From assembly GCA_021823875.1 (NCBI GenBank), contig JAKAMD010000120.1, positions 1-9,178 of the forward strand: a DNA stretch of 9,178 bases, written 5' to 3'. The first letter of the stretch is position 1; each line of letters begins with the position of its first letter. The notes beneath the pieces were generated by a model. The model saw only the letters and a program-made list of their open reading frames with translations, did not search any database and was not told where the DNA came from. Below, one piece after another: positions 1 through 6,732 of this stretch. The position numbers and the translations under genes are program-made. The DNA is from Pseudomonadota bacterium (lineage in GTDB: Bacteria; Pseudomonadota; Alphaproteobacteria; Rhizobiales; Xanthobacteraceae).

Positions 1-551
1 CCAAGATCGCCGCAACGATCTACCACCGCTCCACGACCAAGAATCCCGACACCCTCGCCTACGACGCCTTCGGCCGGGCCGCGCCGCGCGGCTTCCTGCC
101 CGAGCTGCGCACCATCGACACCTCGCAATACGATGTGTCGACGACGAAAAGCAAAAAGAAAACCGCGGCCAAGAGCAATGGGCCGCCGCCGATCCATGTG
201 CATCACAAGTTCATCGTCATCGACGGCGACACCGACAACCCGACGATCTACACGGGCTCGCCCAATTTCAGCAAATCGTCGGAAAACGGCAACGACGAGA
301 ACGAGCTGGAGATCAAGGGCAATGCGCGGCTGGCGCAGATCTACGTCGCCGAGTTCATGCGGCTCTACAATCATTACCGGGCGCGCGCGCTGTGGGACCG
401 CTCGCATCCGTCGGGCAAGAGCAATGGCAAGTCGAAGGCGCAGCCGACCACGCACGACACCCTCGTGTTGAAGAAAACGCGGGACGAATGGGTGAAGGAT
501 GCCTATATCGCCGGCACTAAGGAGTTCTTGGCGCGCACACGGCGGCTGTGA
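1..551 (+). CDS. Phospholipase D-superfamily (HKD) protein, C-terminal part
   Basis: The reading frame is open from base 3 to the TGA at 549-551 and gives 182 residues with no start in view, so the 5' end lies outside the window. Bases 201-224 encode an HxKx4D catalytic motif (HHKFIVID; visible residues H67, K69, D74). It is followed by GSPNFSKSS, the GSxNF stretch that comes after the second HKD motif in this superfamily. By family knowledge two such motifs form one active site with a phospho-histidine intermediate acting on phosphodiester bonds; the first motif would be upstream. A Lys-rich, probably disordered segment (KSKKKTAAKS) precedes the motif and a basic tail follows it. The substrate (phospholipid, nucleic acid or other) cannot be read from this fragment. 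An in-frame ATG at 135 also exists but would leave a half active site, so it is not taken as the start. Confidence 0.88.
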   Translation, partial: KIAATIYHRSTTKNPDTLAYDAFGRAAPRGFLPELRTIDTSQYDVSTTKSKKKTAAKSNGPPPIHVHHKFIVIDGDTDNPTIYTGSPNFSKSSENGNDENELEIKGNARLAQIYVAEFMRLYNHYRARALWDRSHPSGKSNGKSKAQPTTHDTLVLKKTRDEWVKDAYIAGTKEFLARTRRL

Positions 552-603
552 CACGCGCCCGGTTTGACGCGTGCCGGCTTCACGGCGCTTCCATCGCGCA
601 CAA

Positions 604-629
604 CCCGGCGGCCTGAACGAGCCGCCGGG
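604..629. terminator. GC-rich hairpin between convergent genes, possible terminator
   Basis: CCCGGCGGC (604-612) and GCCGCCGGG (621-629) form a perfect 9-bp inverted repeat with an 8-base loop. It sits between the PLD gene end (551) and the convergent small secreted-protein gene end (691), where a bidirectional terminator would be expected. There is no T-run on either side, so intrinsic termination is uncertain. Confidence 0.4.
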
Positions 630-690
630 CGGCCTTCATAACGCATGGCCGGTGGCGCGGCATTCCGGCTTGACGTCGATATCCCGAACG

Positions 691-990
691 TCAGCGGCCG
701 CACGCGCTGTTGTAGCGCGCTATCTCGCTCTCGAGCGAACTCCGCCAATTCTGACAACGGGCGTAAGTCGGCGGATCGAGGCGGCCGGAACATTGCGACT
801 GATAGGCCGACTGGTTCGAGCGGATTTGCGCGGCCCAGGCCTGACACTGCGCGGCATTCTCGGCGAGGCGGATCGAGGAGTTCCCGCTTGGCTTCACCTG
901 CGCGAATGCGCTGCTCCACACGCCGAGCAGGGCCAACGATCCGGCCACGATGACCGGAACAACGATAGACCGAATGCATGAGCGCGACAT
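691..990 (-). CDS. Small Sec-exported protein with four cysteines, function unknown
   Basis: This encodes 99 residues starting MSRSCIRSIVVPVIVAGS. The ATG at 990-988 is chosen because GGAG lies 7 bases upstream; an in-frame ATG at 1020 would add ten residues before the signal peptide and has no better site. The N-terminus is a clear signal peptide: basic start, hydrophobic core, and a likely signal peptidase I cut after SAFA, just before QVKPS. The mature part of about 70 residues has four Cys, in QCQAW, SQCSGR, ARCQNW and SACGR, compatible with two disulfides in the periplasm. It is rich in Gln, Ser and Asn. The layout resembles small hypothetical periplasmic proteins common in Hyphomicrobiales, but I cannot name a family. 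It converges on the PLD gene and diverges from the small membrane ORF at 1277. Confidence 0.75.
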   Translation of the reverse strand: MSRSCIRSIVVPVIVAGSLALLGVWSSAFAQVKPSGNSSIRLAENAAQCQAWAAQIRSNQSAYQSQCSGRLDPPTYARCQNWRSSLESEIARYNSACGR

Positions 991-1276
991 GATGGCACTC
1001 CGTGCTTGACGGAACCGCATTCAAACAAGCCGCGTCGGGCGCGCATTGACGGACGTCAACGCCGTCTCCCGTGCGGCCGTACGCGTTCGCGTCCCCCAAG
1101 TCCGTTCGGCCCGTTGAATGCGCTGCACAATAAGCCGCCAGCGGCGCGCAATCGCCGGCGGACAAGCGGCGCGGAATCGCGTTATGATGATTGTAACGAC
1201 ACAACAACCGGCCATGGTCAGAGCCGGGTCGGGAAGAACGACGCACCTTCGTCAGCGCTCAGTGGGAGGGCATGAC
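991..1276. other. Divergent intergenic region, no gene seen
   Basis: These 286 bases separate the start of the minus-strand secreted-protein gene from the small plus-strand membrane ORF, so they must carry whatever promoters the two genes use. Longer open frames exist here on both strands, but they are Arg- and Pro-rich translations typical of GC-rich non-coding DNA and lack family motifs. I cannot place a confident -35/-10 pair. Confidence 0.5.
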
Positions 1277-1363
1277 ATGGAAATTCTGCTCGTTGCATTC
1301 TGCGCCATCGCCGGCACCTGGCTCATCGTGTTGTGGGGTTCGCGCTTTTTGGGTCCGCGCTGA
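1277..1363 (+). CDS. Probable 28-residue single-pass membrane protein
   Basis: The ATG at 1277-1279 opens a frame that ends at TGA 1361-1363. It starts MEILLVAFCAIAGTWLIVLW and ends GSRFLGPR. A strong ribosome binding site (GGGAGGG, 1264-1270) lies six bases upstream, and this is what sets the start; the same frame runs further upstream but only as Arg-rich noise. Residues 3-20 are an almost unbroken hydrophobic helix, and the short tail is basic (two Arg). By the positive-inside rule this suggests an outside N-terminus and a cytoplasmic C-terminus, though it is too short to be sure. No family is recognised and it has no operon partner on its strand. It could be a small regulatory membrane peptide, or a spurious frame with a lucky ribosome site. 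Confidence 0.55.
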   Translation: MEILLVAFCAIAGTWLIVLWGSRFLGPR

Positions 1364-1607
1364 CGCGTTTCGTTGACGCGTAATCGCTTGGGATGATGCA
1401 AACGCCACAAGCAATGTGGCAGCCATAGCCCTATTTTGTTCCCGAGCGGCAGAGAACATCAATCTGGCAGCACAAACCAGGTTAACTGTTGCAGGAATAA
1501 AGTGCGACCGAAATCAGAACCGTGACGACACTGCGGCGAAAGCGCGACGAAATCCGTCGCACGATCCGTTCCGGCGCGCGCAAGCTGAATCAGTCCGTAA
1601 CCCGCCG
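1364..1607. other. Intergenic region between convergent genes, with a small hairpin
   Basis: These 244 bases hold no credible gene. GCGACG (1544-1549) and CGTCGC (1555-1560) form a 6-bp hairpin with a 5-base loop, downstream of the DUF1801 gene on the minus strand. This could assist 3'-end formation but is weak. Confidence 0.35.
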
Positions 1608-1615
1608 TTAGGCGG
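1602..1615 (-). terminator. Short hairpin overlapping the DUF1801 stop codon
   Basis: CCGCC around bases 1602-1606 pairs with GGCGG (1611-1615) across a loop that contains the TAA stop of the minus-strand DUF1801 gene. The stem is only about 5 bp and no U-run follows, so it is at most a weak terminator or 3'-end stabiliser. Confidence 0.2.
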
Positions 1616-2036
1616 CTGAGGACATGTTCAGCGCCACGGCGGCGCGAATGAGCGCCTTCAACGCCTTTGCATCGACCTTGTCGCCCTCATGGAAGTTGAT
1701 GGCGCGCCGCACATTTCCATCGAGGCTTGAATTGAAGAGGCGGGACGGGTCCTGGAGCGCGGCGCCCTTGGCGAAGGTCAGCTTCACTTTGTCCTTGTAG
1801 GTCTCGCCGGTGCAGATGATGCCGGCATGCTCCCACACCGGAACGCCCAAAGGATTCGACGGCTTTCGCCATTTCACGTCTTCGACCACGGCGGGATCGG
1901 CCTCTTTGATGAGCTTGCGCACCCGCGCCAGCGTCTCGCCGCGCCAATCGCGCAGCGCCGCGATGCGCGCGTCGATCAGTCGGGAGGGAGAGTCGCCGGC
2001 TTTTGTTTCCTTCGGGGTGGTCTTGCTCTTCTTCAT
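1608..2036 (-). CDS. DUF1801 domain protein (YdhG/YdeI-like)
   Basis: This encodes 142 residues from the ATG at 2036. The diagnostic DUF1801 pattern is present through the middle: DVKWRKPSNPLGVPVWEH, then ICTGETYKDKVKLTFAKGA, then DPSRLFNSSL and RRAINFHEGDKVD, with a closing helix (ALKALIRAAVALN). The length is normal for the family. The fold is known from structures (YdhG-type), but the biochemical role is not established. The N-terminal 18 residues are Lys/Thr-rich and probably disordered. The ribosome binding site is poor: a purine stretch (GAAGAAAG) lies rather far upstream. It lies 45 bases downstream of the HEPN-like gene on the same strand and may be co-transcribed, but its GC-rich codon use matches the host chromosome while the upstream gene does not, so I infer a chance pairing. 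Confidence 0.88.
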   Translation of the reverse strand: MKKSKTTPKETKAGDSPSRLIDARIAALRDWRGETLARVRKLIKEADPAVVEDVKWRKPSNPLGVPVWEHAGIICTGETYKDKVKLTFAKGAALQDPSRLFNSSLDGNVRRAINFHEGDKVDAKALKALIRAAVALNMSSAA

Positions 2037-2081
2037 GGTTGCGCCCGCTTTCTTCAGGGTTCTATGTGAAGCTCATTTCGT

Positions 2082-2957
2082 TTATTTCCCTTTTGCGTTC
2101 GCCTTTCGTTTATTGCGGGCCGCCTCGAATGTCCGCACGAACTCCCGAGGGAGATAAATGTTCTCGTTAGCCCACGCCCACAGTTCGTCCGCGTGTTTAT
2201 CGCTTTCCGGCGTACCTGCATCCAAGGGATCAAGAAATCTACGGACCAGGACCGGATTGACCAATCTGTGCCCATAGTCCATGCGACCGTGCCTATAATC
2301 CAGGGGGGCAAATGGAAAATTCCAGTTTAACAGAACTCGTTGCAAGAGCTTCCCGCGCTCCCCACTGATTACTTTCTCTAGATTGGAGTAAAGATTCCGC
2401 GATGAGGGGTCGTCTTTCAGCATCCGTTCTCTACGCGTTTCATTCGGAATATCAGTTCTGCTTTTGAGACACTCGCCAAGGAAATGGGCCTCGAGGGGCT
2501 GACACAGCCTACGAACCGAAAAGATAAGTTGATCGAGCTTCACCAAATCTGAACCCCGCCGGATGTAGCCAATGAACAGGTACCGGTTGTCCGGTTGACC
2601 GTAAAAATAAAGCCTCTTCACAAACTTCTCGATAGGTTCGTCGCCCAAAGAAAACAAAGCGGGCGGCAGACCTTCTGGCACCTTGAGTATTGTTGGCAGC
2701 AGTTCCGGCGCCAACGGAAAAACGTCAGCGTACAACTTCTCAATGTCATGGCCGTACGCTTTTGCAGGCCGTTCATTGAGAAGCAACGCTGCTTTAAGAT
2801 ACTTTTCTAGACAATGGGCAGCTAACCAAAAGAAGTCTACGTCCATTCCATAATTAAAACACCATCGCGCGACAAGGTAATTGTCGTCGGCGGTCTTTAT
2901 GAAAAGCTCGTCTATGATGCTGTGTTTGCATGGGTATAGAGCATCCAAGTGTCTCAT
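2082..2957 (-). CDS. HEPN-like domain protein, probably horizontally acquired
   Basis: This encodes 291 residues starting MRHLDALYPC. The ATG at 2957-2955 is chosen because GGAG lies six bases upstream; a TTG at 2987 is in frame but has no such site. Residues about 20-80 resemble a HEPN helical domain: DDNYLVARW, then DFFWLAAHCLEKYLKAALLLN (D41-N61) and a GHDIEKLY turn (G69, H70), where family members carry a Glu-Lys pair followed by a Gly-His. Later helices follow (about 135-160). The C-terminal half (160-291) is unassigned and ends in a basic tail. An Rx4H string (RMDYGH, 225-230) lies outside the recognisable HEPN part and may be chance, so ribonuclease activity is not shown. HEPN proteins occur as toxins, RNases or nucleotide-binding partners. 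No MNT antitoxin or helicase is adjacent. Base composition is visibly more A+T-rich than in the flanking genes, which suggests transfer. Confidence 0.68.
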   Translation of the reverse strand: MRHLDALYPCKHSIIDELFIKTADDNYLVARWCFNYGMDVDFFWLAAHCLEKYLKAALLLNERPAKAYGHDIEKLYADVFPLAPELLPTILKVPEGLPPALFSLGDEPIEKFVKRLYFYGQPDNRYLFIGYIRRGSDLVKLDQLIFSVRRLCQPLEAHFLGECLKSRTDIPNETRRERMLKDDPSSRNLYSNLEKVISGERGKLLQRVLLNWNFPFAPLDYRHGRMDYGHRLVNPVLVRRFLDPLDAGTPESDKHADELWAWANENIYLPREFVRTFEAARNKRKANAKGK

Positions 2958-2992
2958 CGGAATCTCCAAACCAATTAGGTTAGCCAAAGCTC

Positions 2993-3073
2993 GTAGGGCG
3001 GGTTAGCCGAAGGCGTAACCCGCCAATCTTGTCGAGCAAACCCAGCGGATTACGCTTCGCTAATCCGCCCTAC
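2993..3073. repeat. REP-like nested inverted repeat (two head-to-head units)
   Basis: The left unit (2993-3024) begins GTAGGGCGGGTTAGCC. The reverse complement of the right unit (3045-3073) begins GTAGGGCGGATTAGCG. The two are near copies, inverted around a 20-base spacer. Each unit also folds on itself: GGCGGGTTA with TAACCCGCC in the left, and GCGGATTA with TAATCCGC in the right, around GAA-type loops. Differences between units are matched within each unit (G/C versus A/T in the same stem pair), as expected if each hairpin is maintained. This resembles widely dispersed intergenic REP-type repeats of proteobacteria. It lies just upstream of the HEPN-like gene start. Confidence 0.85.
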
Positions 3074-3182
3074 ATCTGCCAAATCTTATCCGAGTATCAC
3101 AGTGCTACATCCAGGCTACATTGACGCCACGCCGGAACGCCCTGTCGAGGTTCCCGATAGGCATAAAAAATTCCGCCCTAGA

Positions 3183-3209
3183 TGTCACACCGTCAGCTTC
3201 TGCCTCGTC
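3183..3209 (+). promoter_or_regulatory. ECF41-type sigma factor promoter
   Basis: TGTCACA (3183-3189) is followed after exactly 16 bases by CGTC (3206-3209). This is the -35/-10 consensus and spacing described for ECF41 sigma factors. It lies 32 bases upstream of the CMD start, so transcription would begin a few bases after 3209 and give a short leader. As the downstream operon encodes an ECF41 factor, it predicts direct positive autoregulation. A related TGTCAGA at 3214 has no matching -10. Confidence 0.85.
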
Positions 3210-3241
3210 ATGGTGTCAGAACCAACAGAAGGAAGAGAACC

Positions 3242-3715
3242 ATGACCGCCAAACTTGATCCCATGGCCGCCGCCCCCGACCTGATGAAGACCTGGCTGCG
3301 CACCTCGATGGCCGTCGCCGGAAGCCTCGACCCGACCCTCGTCGCGCTGGTCGAGATCCGCGCCTCGCAGATCAACGGCTGCGCCAACTGCATCAATTTG
3401 CACGCCGCCCAGGCGCGCGAGAAGGGCGAAACCGAGCAGCGCATCTATCTGCTGTCGGCCTGGCGCGAGGCCCCCTGCTACACCGAGCGCGAACGCGCCG
3501 CGCTCGGCTGGACCGAGGCGCTGACGCGGCTCTCCGAGGGACAAGCGCTCGAGAGCGCCTACCAGGTCCTGGAAGCCGAGTTCAGCGAGGCGGAGCAGGT
3601 CAAGCTCACCTTGATGATCAATGTCATCAACGGCTGGAACCGCATCGCGGTCGGCTTCGGCCAGTTCGTCGATCCGGCGGTCGTCAAGTCCGCCATGAAG
3701 GCGGTGGCCGCCTGA
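3242..3715 (+). CDS. Carboxymuconolactone decarboxylase / AhpD-like protein
   Basis: This encodes 157 residues starting MTAKLDPMAAAPDLMKTW. The ATG at 3242 is chosen for the AGGAAGAG ribosome binding site just upstream; the frame extends further upstream, but that part overlaps the promoter. The CxxC-x3-H active site of the AhpD-like branch is plain in NGCANCINLHA (C47, C50, H54), which in the family supports peroxidase or disulfide chemistry. The helical CMD fold continues through LMINVINGWNRIAVGFG. There is no signal peptide, so it is cytoplasmic. Its stop overlaps the sigma-factor start by one base, so the two are translationally coupled. ECF41 sigma genes are typically paired with CMD proteins, oxidoreductases or epimerases, so this is the expected partner; it could relay a redox or metabolite signal, or simply be the regulated product. 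The true substrate is unknown. Confidence 0.92.
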   Translation: MTAKLDPMAAAPDLMKTWLRTSMAVAGSLDPTLVALVEIRASQINGCANCINLHAAQAREKGETEQRIYLLSAWREAPCYTERERAALGWTEALTRLSEGQALESAYQVLEAEFSEAEQVKLTLMINVINGWNRIAVGFGQFVDPAVVKSAMKAVAA

Positions 3716-4572
3716 TGGCCGGCACGGCGCACGCGGACGCAGCGGCGAGCTTCGACCCGCTGCGTCCAAAGCTGATGCGCGTCGCGTACCGCATGCTCGG
3801 CTCGGTGGCCGACGCCGAGGATGTGCTGCAGGAGGCCTTCATCCGCTGGATGGGGGCCGACCGCAGCGAGGTGCGCGAACCCGAGGCGTTCCTGCGCCGC
3901 ACGGTGACGCGCCTCTGTCTCGATCAGCTCAAGTCGGCTCGGCACCAGCGCGAGACCTATGTCGGCCCGTGGCTGCCCGATCCCGTGGTCGAGGAGGAAG
4001 AAGCGGAGGACGTCACTTTGCCGCTGATGCTGGCGCTGGAACGGCTGTCGCCGCTGGAGCGGGCGGCCTTCCTGCTGCACGACGTGTTCGGGCTGGAATT
4101 CGAGGAAGTCGCGGCGACCATCGGGCGCGAACCGGCGGCCTGCCGCCAGCTCGCGGCTCGGGCGCGCGGCCACGTGCGCGAGGCGCGGCCGCGCTTCCAG
4201 GTGGAGAGGCAACATGGCGTCGCGCTGGCCGAGGCCTTCTTCGCCGCCTCGCGCAGCGGCGACATGAAAGCGCTGGCGTCAATGCTGGCGGCCGATGTCA
4301 GCGCCTACACGGACGGCGGCGGCAAACGTCCGGCGGTGCTGAAGCCGATCGTCGGCTTCGATGCCGTGATGAAAGCGCACGAACGATTGGCGGTGCTATT
4401 CAAGCACAGGGGCTCGAAACTGGTGCGTGCCGGCTTCATCAACGGATTGCCCGGCTTCGTCACGCTGGAGGCCGACGGCGAACTGCAGACCACCGCGCTC
4501 GACATCGAGGACGGCAAGATCGCGGCGATCTATGTGGTGCGCAACCCCGACAAGCTGAAGCATCTGCACTAG
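3715..4572 (+). CDS. ECF41-family RNA polymerase sigma factor with fused C-terminal SnoaL-like domain
   Basis: This encodes 285 residues. The ATG at 3715 overlaps the CMD stop (TGATG). Sigma region 2 spans about 13-80, with the AEDVLQEAFIRWM core at 34-46 and the DNA-melting part near RTVTRLCLDQLKSARHQ. The linker carries WLPDP (86-90), a variant of the ECF41 WLPEP motif. Region 4 spans about 103-160, with the helix-turn-helix in FEEVAATIGREPAACRQLAARA. The C-terminal extension (about 165-285) is SnoaL/NTF2-like and carries both ECF41 hallmarks, DGGGK (200-204) and NPDKL (278-282). Family work shows this fused domain regulates activity in place of a separate anti-sigma factor, and none is encoded here. 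It most likely activates the promoter at 3183-3209, and so its own operon. The signal sensed is unknown. Confidence 0.95.
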   Translation: MAGTAHADAAASFDPLRPKLMRVAYRMLGSVADAEDVLQEAFIRWMGADRSEVREPEAFLRRTVTRLCLDQLKSARHQRETYVGPWLPDPVVEEEEAEDVTLPLMLALERLSPLERAAFLLHDVFGLEFEEVAATIGREPAACRQLAARARGHVREARPRFQVERQHGVALAEAFFAASRSGDMKALASMLAADVSAYTDGGGKRPAVLKPIVGFDAVMKAHERLAVLFKHRGSKLVRAGFINGLPGFVTLEADGELQTTALDIEDGKIAAIYVVRNPDKLKHLH

Positions 4573-4629
4573 GACCGACCGCCGACGGCAAGCATCGACC
4601 ACGTCGCGGCCAATTTTTCGGGATCACGG

Positions 4630-5460
4630 CTACGGCACCGCGCGCCGCGTAAAGGCGGTGAAGACCGAGGACGCCGTGGTGGCCTGATCGTAGACGATGC
4701 GGCTCGCCACCACGAACAAGGCGGCCGCCAGCACCAGCCGCAGCGCGCGCTCCGGAATCTTGATGGCGAAGGTGCTGCCGATGAAAATGCCGGGCAGCGA
4801 TCCGGCCAGCAGCGAAATGATGATCTCCCAGTCGACCGAGCCCATCACCCAGTGGCCGAGACCGGCGGCGAGCGTGAGCGGCACCGCATGCGCGATGTCG
4901 GAGCCGACGATTTTGGCCATCGGCATGCGCGGATAGAGCAGCACCAGCGCGACCACGCCCATGGCGCCGGCGCCGACCGAGGAGATCGACACCAGCACGC
5001 CGAGCGCGGCACCGATCACCACGGTCAAGAATTCGGTGCGCCCCGGCTCGACCGCGTGCACACGCGCGCGATAGCCGGCGATGATTTTTTCGCCGAACAC
5101 CAGCACAAAGGCGGTCACGAACAAGGCGGCGCTCAGCACCAGCGTGATCAGCCCACTCGCCGCCTCGCCCTTGAGGTTGAGCACGGAGAGCGTGCTGAGC
5201 GTGATGACGGTCGCCGGAATGCTGCCGGCGGCCAAACGTCGCACCACGCGCCAGTCGATGCTTTTCGCGTAGCTGTGCACCAGGCTGCCGCCGGTCTTGG
5301 TGATGGCGGCATAGATGAGATCGGTGCCGACCGCGGTCGCCGGATGCACGCCGAACAGCAGGATCAAGAGCGGCGTCATCAGCGAACCGCCGCCCACGCC
5401 GGTCATCCCAACCAGCATGCCGACGGCAAATCCGGAGAGCGCATAGAGCGGATCGATCAT
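4630..5460 (-). CDS. TauE/SafE-family membrane permease (sulfite/organosulfonate exporter-like)
   Basis: This encodes 276 residues from the ATG at 5460; the ribosome binding site is weak (GGTGA, about ten bases upstream). The family's internal duplication is visible. The N-terminal half has GFAVGMLVGMTGVGGGSLMTP followed by HPATAVGTDLIYAA. The C-terminal half repeats it as GAALGVLVSISSVGAGAMG followed by MPMAKIVGSDIAHAVPL. About eight hydrophobic helices are evident, with a longer polar loop near the middle (GYRARVHAVEPGRTE, about 127-141). Length is typical. Members move small anions such as sulfite, sulfoacetate or related compounds across the inner membrane; the substrate here cannot be told from sequence, and no sulfur-metabolism gene is adjacent. 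It converges with the sigma-factor gene (57-base gap) and is divergent from pfkB. A longer minus-strand frame over the same bases (4460-5506) is a shadow. Confidence 0.93.
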   Translation of the reverse strand: MIDPLYALSGFAVGMLVGMTGVGGGSLMTPLLILLFGVHPATAVGTDLIYAAITKTGGSLVHSYAKSIDWRVVRRLAAGSIPATVITLSTLSVLNLKGEAASGLITLVLSAALFVTAFVLVFGEKIIAGYRARVHAVEPGRTEFLTVVIGAALGVLVSISSVGAGAMGVVALVLLYPRMPMAKIVGSDIAHAVPLTLAAGLGHWVMGSVDWEIIISLLAGSLPGIFIGSTFAIKIPERALRLVLAAALFVVASRIVYDQATTASSVFTAFTRRAVP

Positions 5461-5694
5461 GCGTCGTTTTCACCGCGACGATAGAGCCGCGCCTCGATAT
5501 AATCATTACGGCTCGCGGTAGCCAGCCGCGCTAAACTCGAAAAAGGGCTGTTTCGGTAACACAAATGGCACGGCAAATCGCTGAAAATTTTCATGGCGCC
5601 GGACGCCGAACGGCAACCAAAAATTACCTCTTTTGCCGCATTAATTGAAATAACCGGCCGCTTCCTGATTCAGTTCGCAACGGAATGAGACAAC
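5461..5694. promoter_or_regulatory. Divergent promoter region between the permease and pfkB
   Basis: These 234 bases separate two divergent starts. The stretch at about 5530-5660 is clearly more A+T-rich than the genes around it, as expected for a promoter region. A small inverted repeat (CGAAA at 5538-5542, TTTCG at 5551-5555) could be an operator half-site pair, but it is weak. I cannot fix -35/-10 boxes, and no gene is seen here. Confidence 0.45.
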
Positions 5695-6648
5695 GTGCCT
5701 GACATCGTCACGCTGACCATCAATCCGGCAGTCGACATCTTCGTCAACGTCGATCGCGTCGAGCCGACGCGCAAACTGCGCTGCTCGGCGCCCAAGCGCG
5801 ATCCCGGCGGCGGCGGTATCAACGTGGCACGGGTCGCGCACCGGCTCGGCGCCAACGTAGCAGCGATCTATCCGATCGGCGGCGCCATCGGCAAACTTCT
5901 GCAGCGCCTGGTCGAACGCGAAGGCATCGCCAGCGTGGTGACGCCGTCGCATGTGGAGACGCGCGAAAATTTCACCGCCTACGAAAAAGCGACCGGCGAA
6001 CAGTATCGCTTCGTGCTGCCGGGCTCCGCGCTCTATCGCGCCGAATGGGAAGCCTGTCTCGACAAGCTCGCCTCGCTGCCGGAGAAACCGAAATACGTGG
6101 TGGCGAGCGGCAGCATTCCGCCCGGCGTGCCGGATGATTTCTATGCCGCCGTGGTGCGGCAGGCGCGCGAGATGGGCGCGCTGGCGGTGCTCGATACATC
6201 GGGCGCCGCACTCAAGGCCGCGCTCGGCGACGGCGTGATGCTGATCAAGCCGAACCTGAACGAGCTCGGCGAATTCGCCGGCGCGACTTTGGACAGCGAT
6301 GCGGCGCGCATCGCCGCCTGCCGCACGATGATCACCGCGGGGCATACGCAAGCGGTTGCGCTCACGCTCGGCGCGGACGGCGCCCTGCTGGTCACCGCCG
6401 AACTGGCTTGGCGCGCGGCGCCGATGCAGGTCGAGGTGGCGAGCGCGGTTGGCGCCGGCGACAGTTTCCTCGGCGGCATGATGGCGGCGCTGGCCAAGGG
6501 CGAAGGCATGGCCGACGCCTTCCGCATGGGCGTCGCCGCCGGCTCGGCCGCGGTGATGAGCCCGGGTACCGAGTTGTGCCACGAGGAAGACGTGCTGCGG
6601 CTCTTGGACGCGGTGCAAATCCGCGAGATAGAACCAGTTCTGTCCTAG
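5695..6648 (+). CDS. pfkB: 6-phosphofructokinase, Pfk-2 (PfkB) type
   Basis: This encodes 317 residues from a GTG at 5695. An in-frame TGA at 5686-5688 blocks any earlier start, and GGAA at 5682 serves as a distant ribosome site. It phosphorylates fructose 6-phosphate with ATP to fructose 1,6-bisphosphate in the cytoplasm. It aligns with E. coli Pfk-2 without an offset at the key positions I recall: D14, K27, G39, N43, R90, N187 and E190 (NxxE, Mg/ATP) and the catalytic base D256 in GAGDS. Other shared stretches are KLRCSAP, GGGGINVAR (38-46), GEQYRFVLPG (101-110), SGSIPPG and the C-terminal AAGSAA...GTELC. The first PfkB signature covers about 38-62 and the second about 250-264. 1-phosphofructokinase (FruK) is the main alternative, but no fructose PTS genes are adjacent. 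The DUF302 gene follows after 84 bases. Confidence 0.9.
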   Translation: MPDIVTLTINPAVDIFVNVDRVEPTRKLRCSAPKRDPGGGGINVARVAHRLGANVAAIYPIGGAIGKLLQRLVEREGIASVVTPSHVETRENFTAYEKATGEQYRFVLPGSALYRAEWEACLDKLASLPEKPKYVVASGSIPPGVPDDFYAAVVRQAREMGALAVLDTSGAALKAALGDGVMLIKPNLNELGEFAGATLDSDAARIAACRTMITAGHTQAVALTLGADGALLVTAELAWRAAPMQVEVASAVGAGDSFLGGMMAALAKGEGMADAFRMGVAAGSAAVMSPGTELCHEEDVLRLLDAVQIREIEPVLS

Positions 6649-6732
6649 CAGCCATGCGCGTAGCGATCGTCATGCCGCCACAGTCGCGTGGCAAGCGGGC
6701 GCACGCTTGCAAGCAAGAACAAGGACACCACC

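Noticed and set aside
547..553. TGTCACA on the minus strand at the PLD gene end, as a second ECF41 promoter
   Set aside because: No CGTC lies 16 bases downstream on that strand (527-530 reads CTTG on the plus strand), and no gene start follows.
225..1000. CRISPR array, rRNA or complete tRNA genes anywhere in the window
   Set aside because: I saw no regularly spaced repeats, no rRNA-like sequence and no full cloverleaf; only two tRNA 3' fragments near the right end.
503..1246. 247-residue minus-strand open frame over the secreted-protein gene
   Set aside because: It is Arg-rich with no family motif, runs antisense over the PLD gene end and in another frame over the signal-peptide gene; it is a GC-rich shadow.
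2225..2300. Rx4H (RMDYGH) as the HEPN ribonuclease active site
   Set aside because: It lies about 150 residues after the recognisable HEPN helices, so it is not the motif in its usual helix; kept only as a note.
1608..2957. HEPN-like plus DUF1801 pair as a toxin-antitoxin module
   Set aside because: DUF1801 is not a known antitoxin, the genes differ in composition, and the 45-base gap lacks the overlap typical of such modules.
3185..4215. Two long minus-strand frames opposite the CMD and sigma genes
   Set aside because: They are antisense to two well-supported genes and show only composition-driven sequence.
4460..5506. 348-residue minus-strand open frame, longer than the permease gene
   Set aside because: It overlaps the TauE/SafE gene in a different frame on the same strand and reads as His/Arg-rich noise, whereas the 276-residue frame has clear membrane helices and the family repeat.
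5641..6618. 325-residue antisense frame opposite pfkB
   Set aside because: It is His/Arg-rich with no motif, and the plus strand encodes a Pfk-2 with every active-site residue checked in place.
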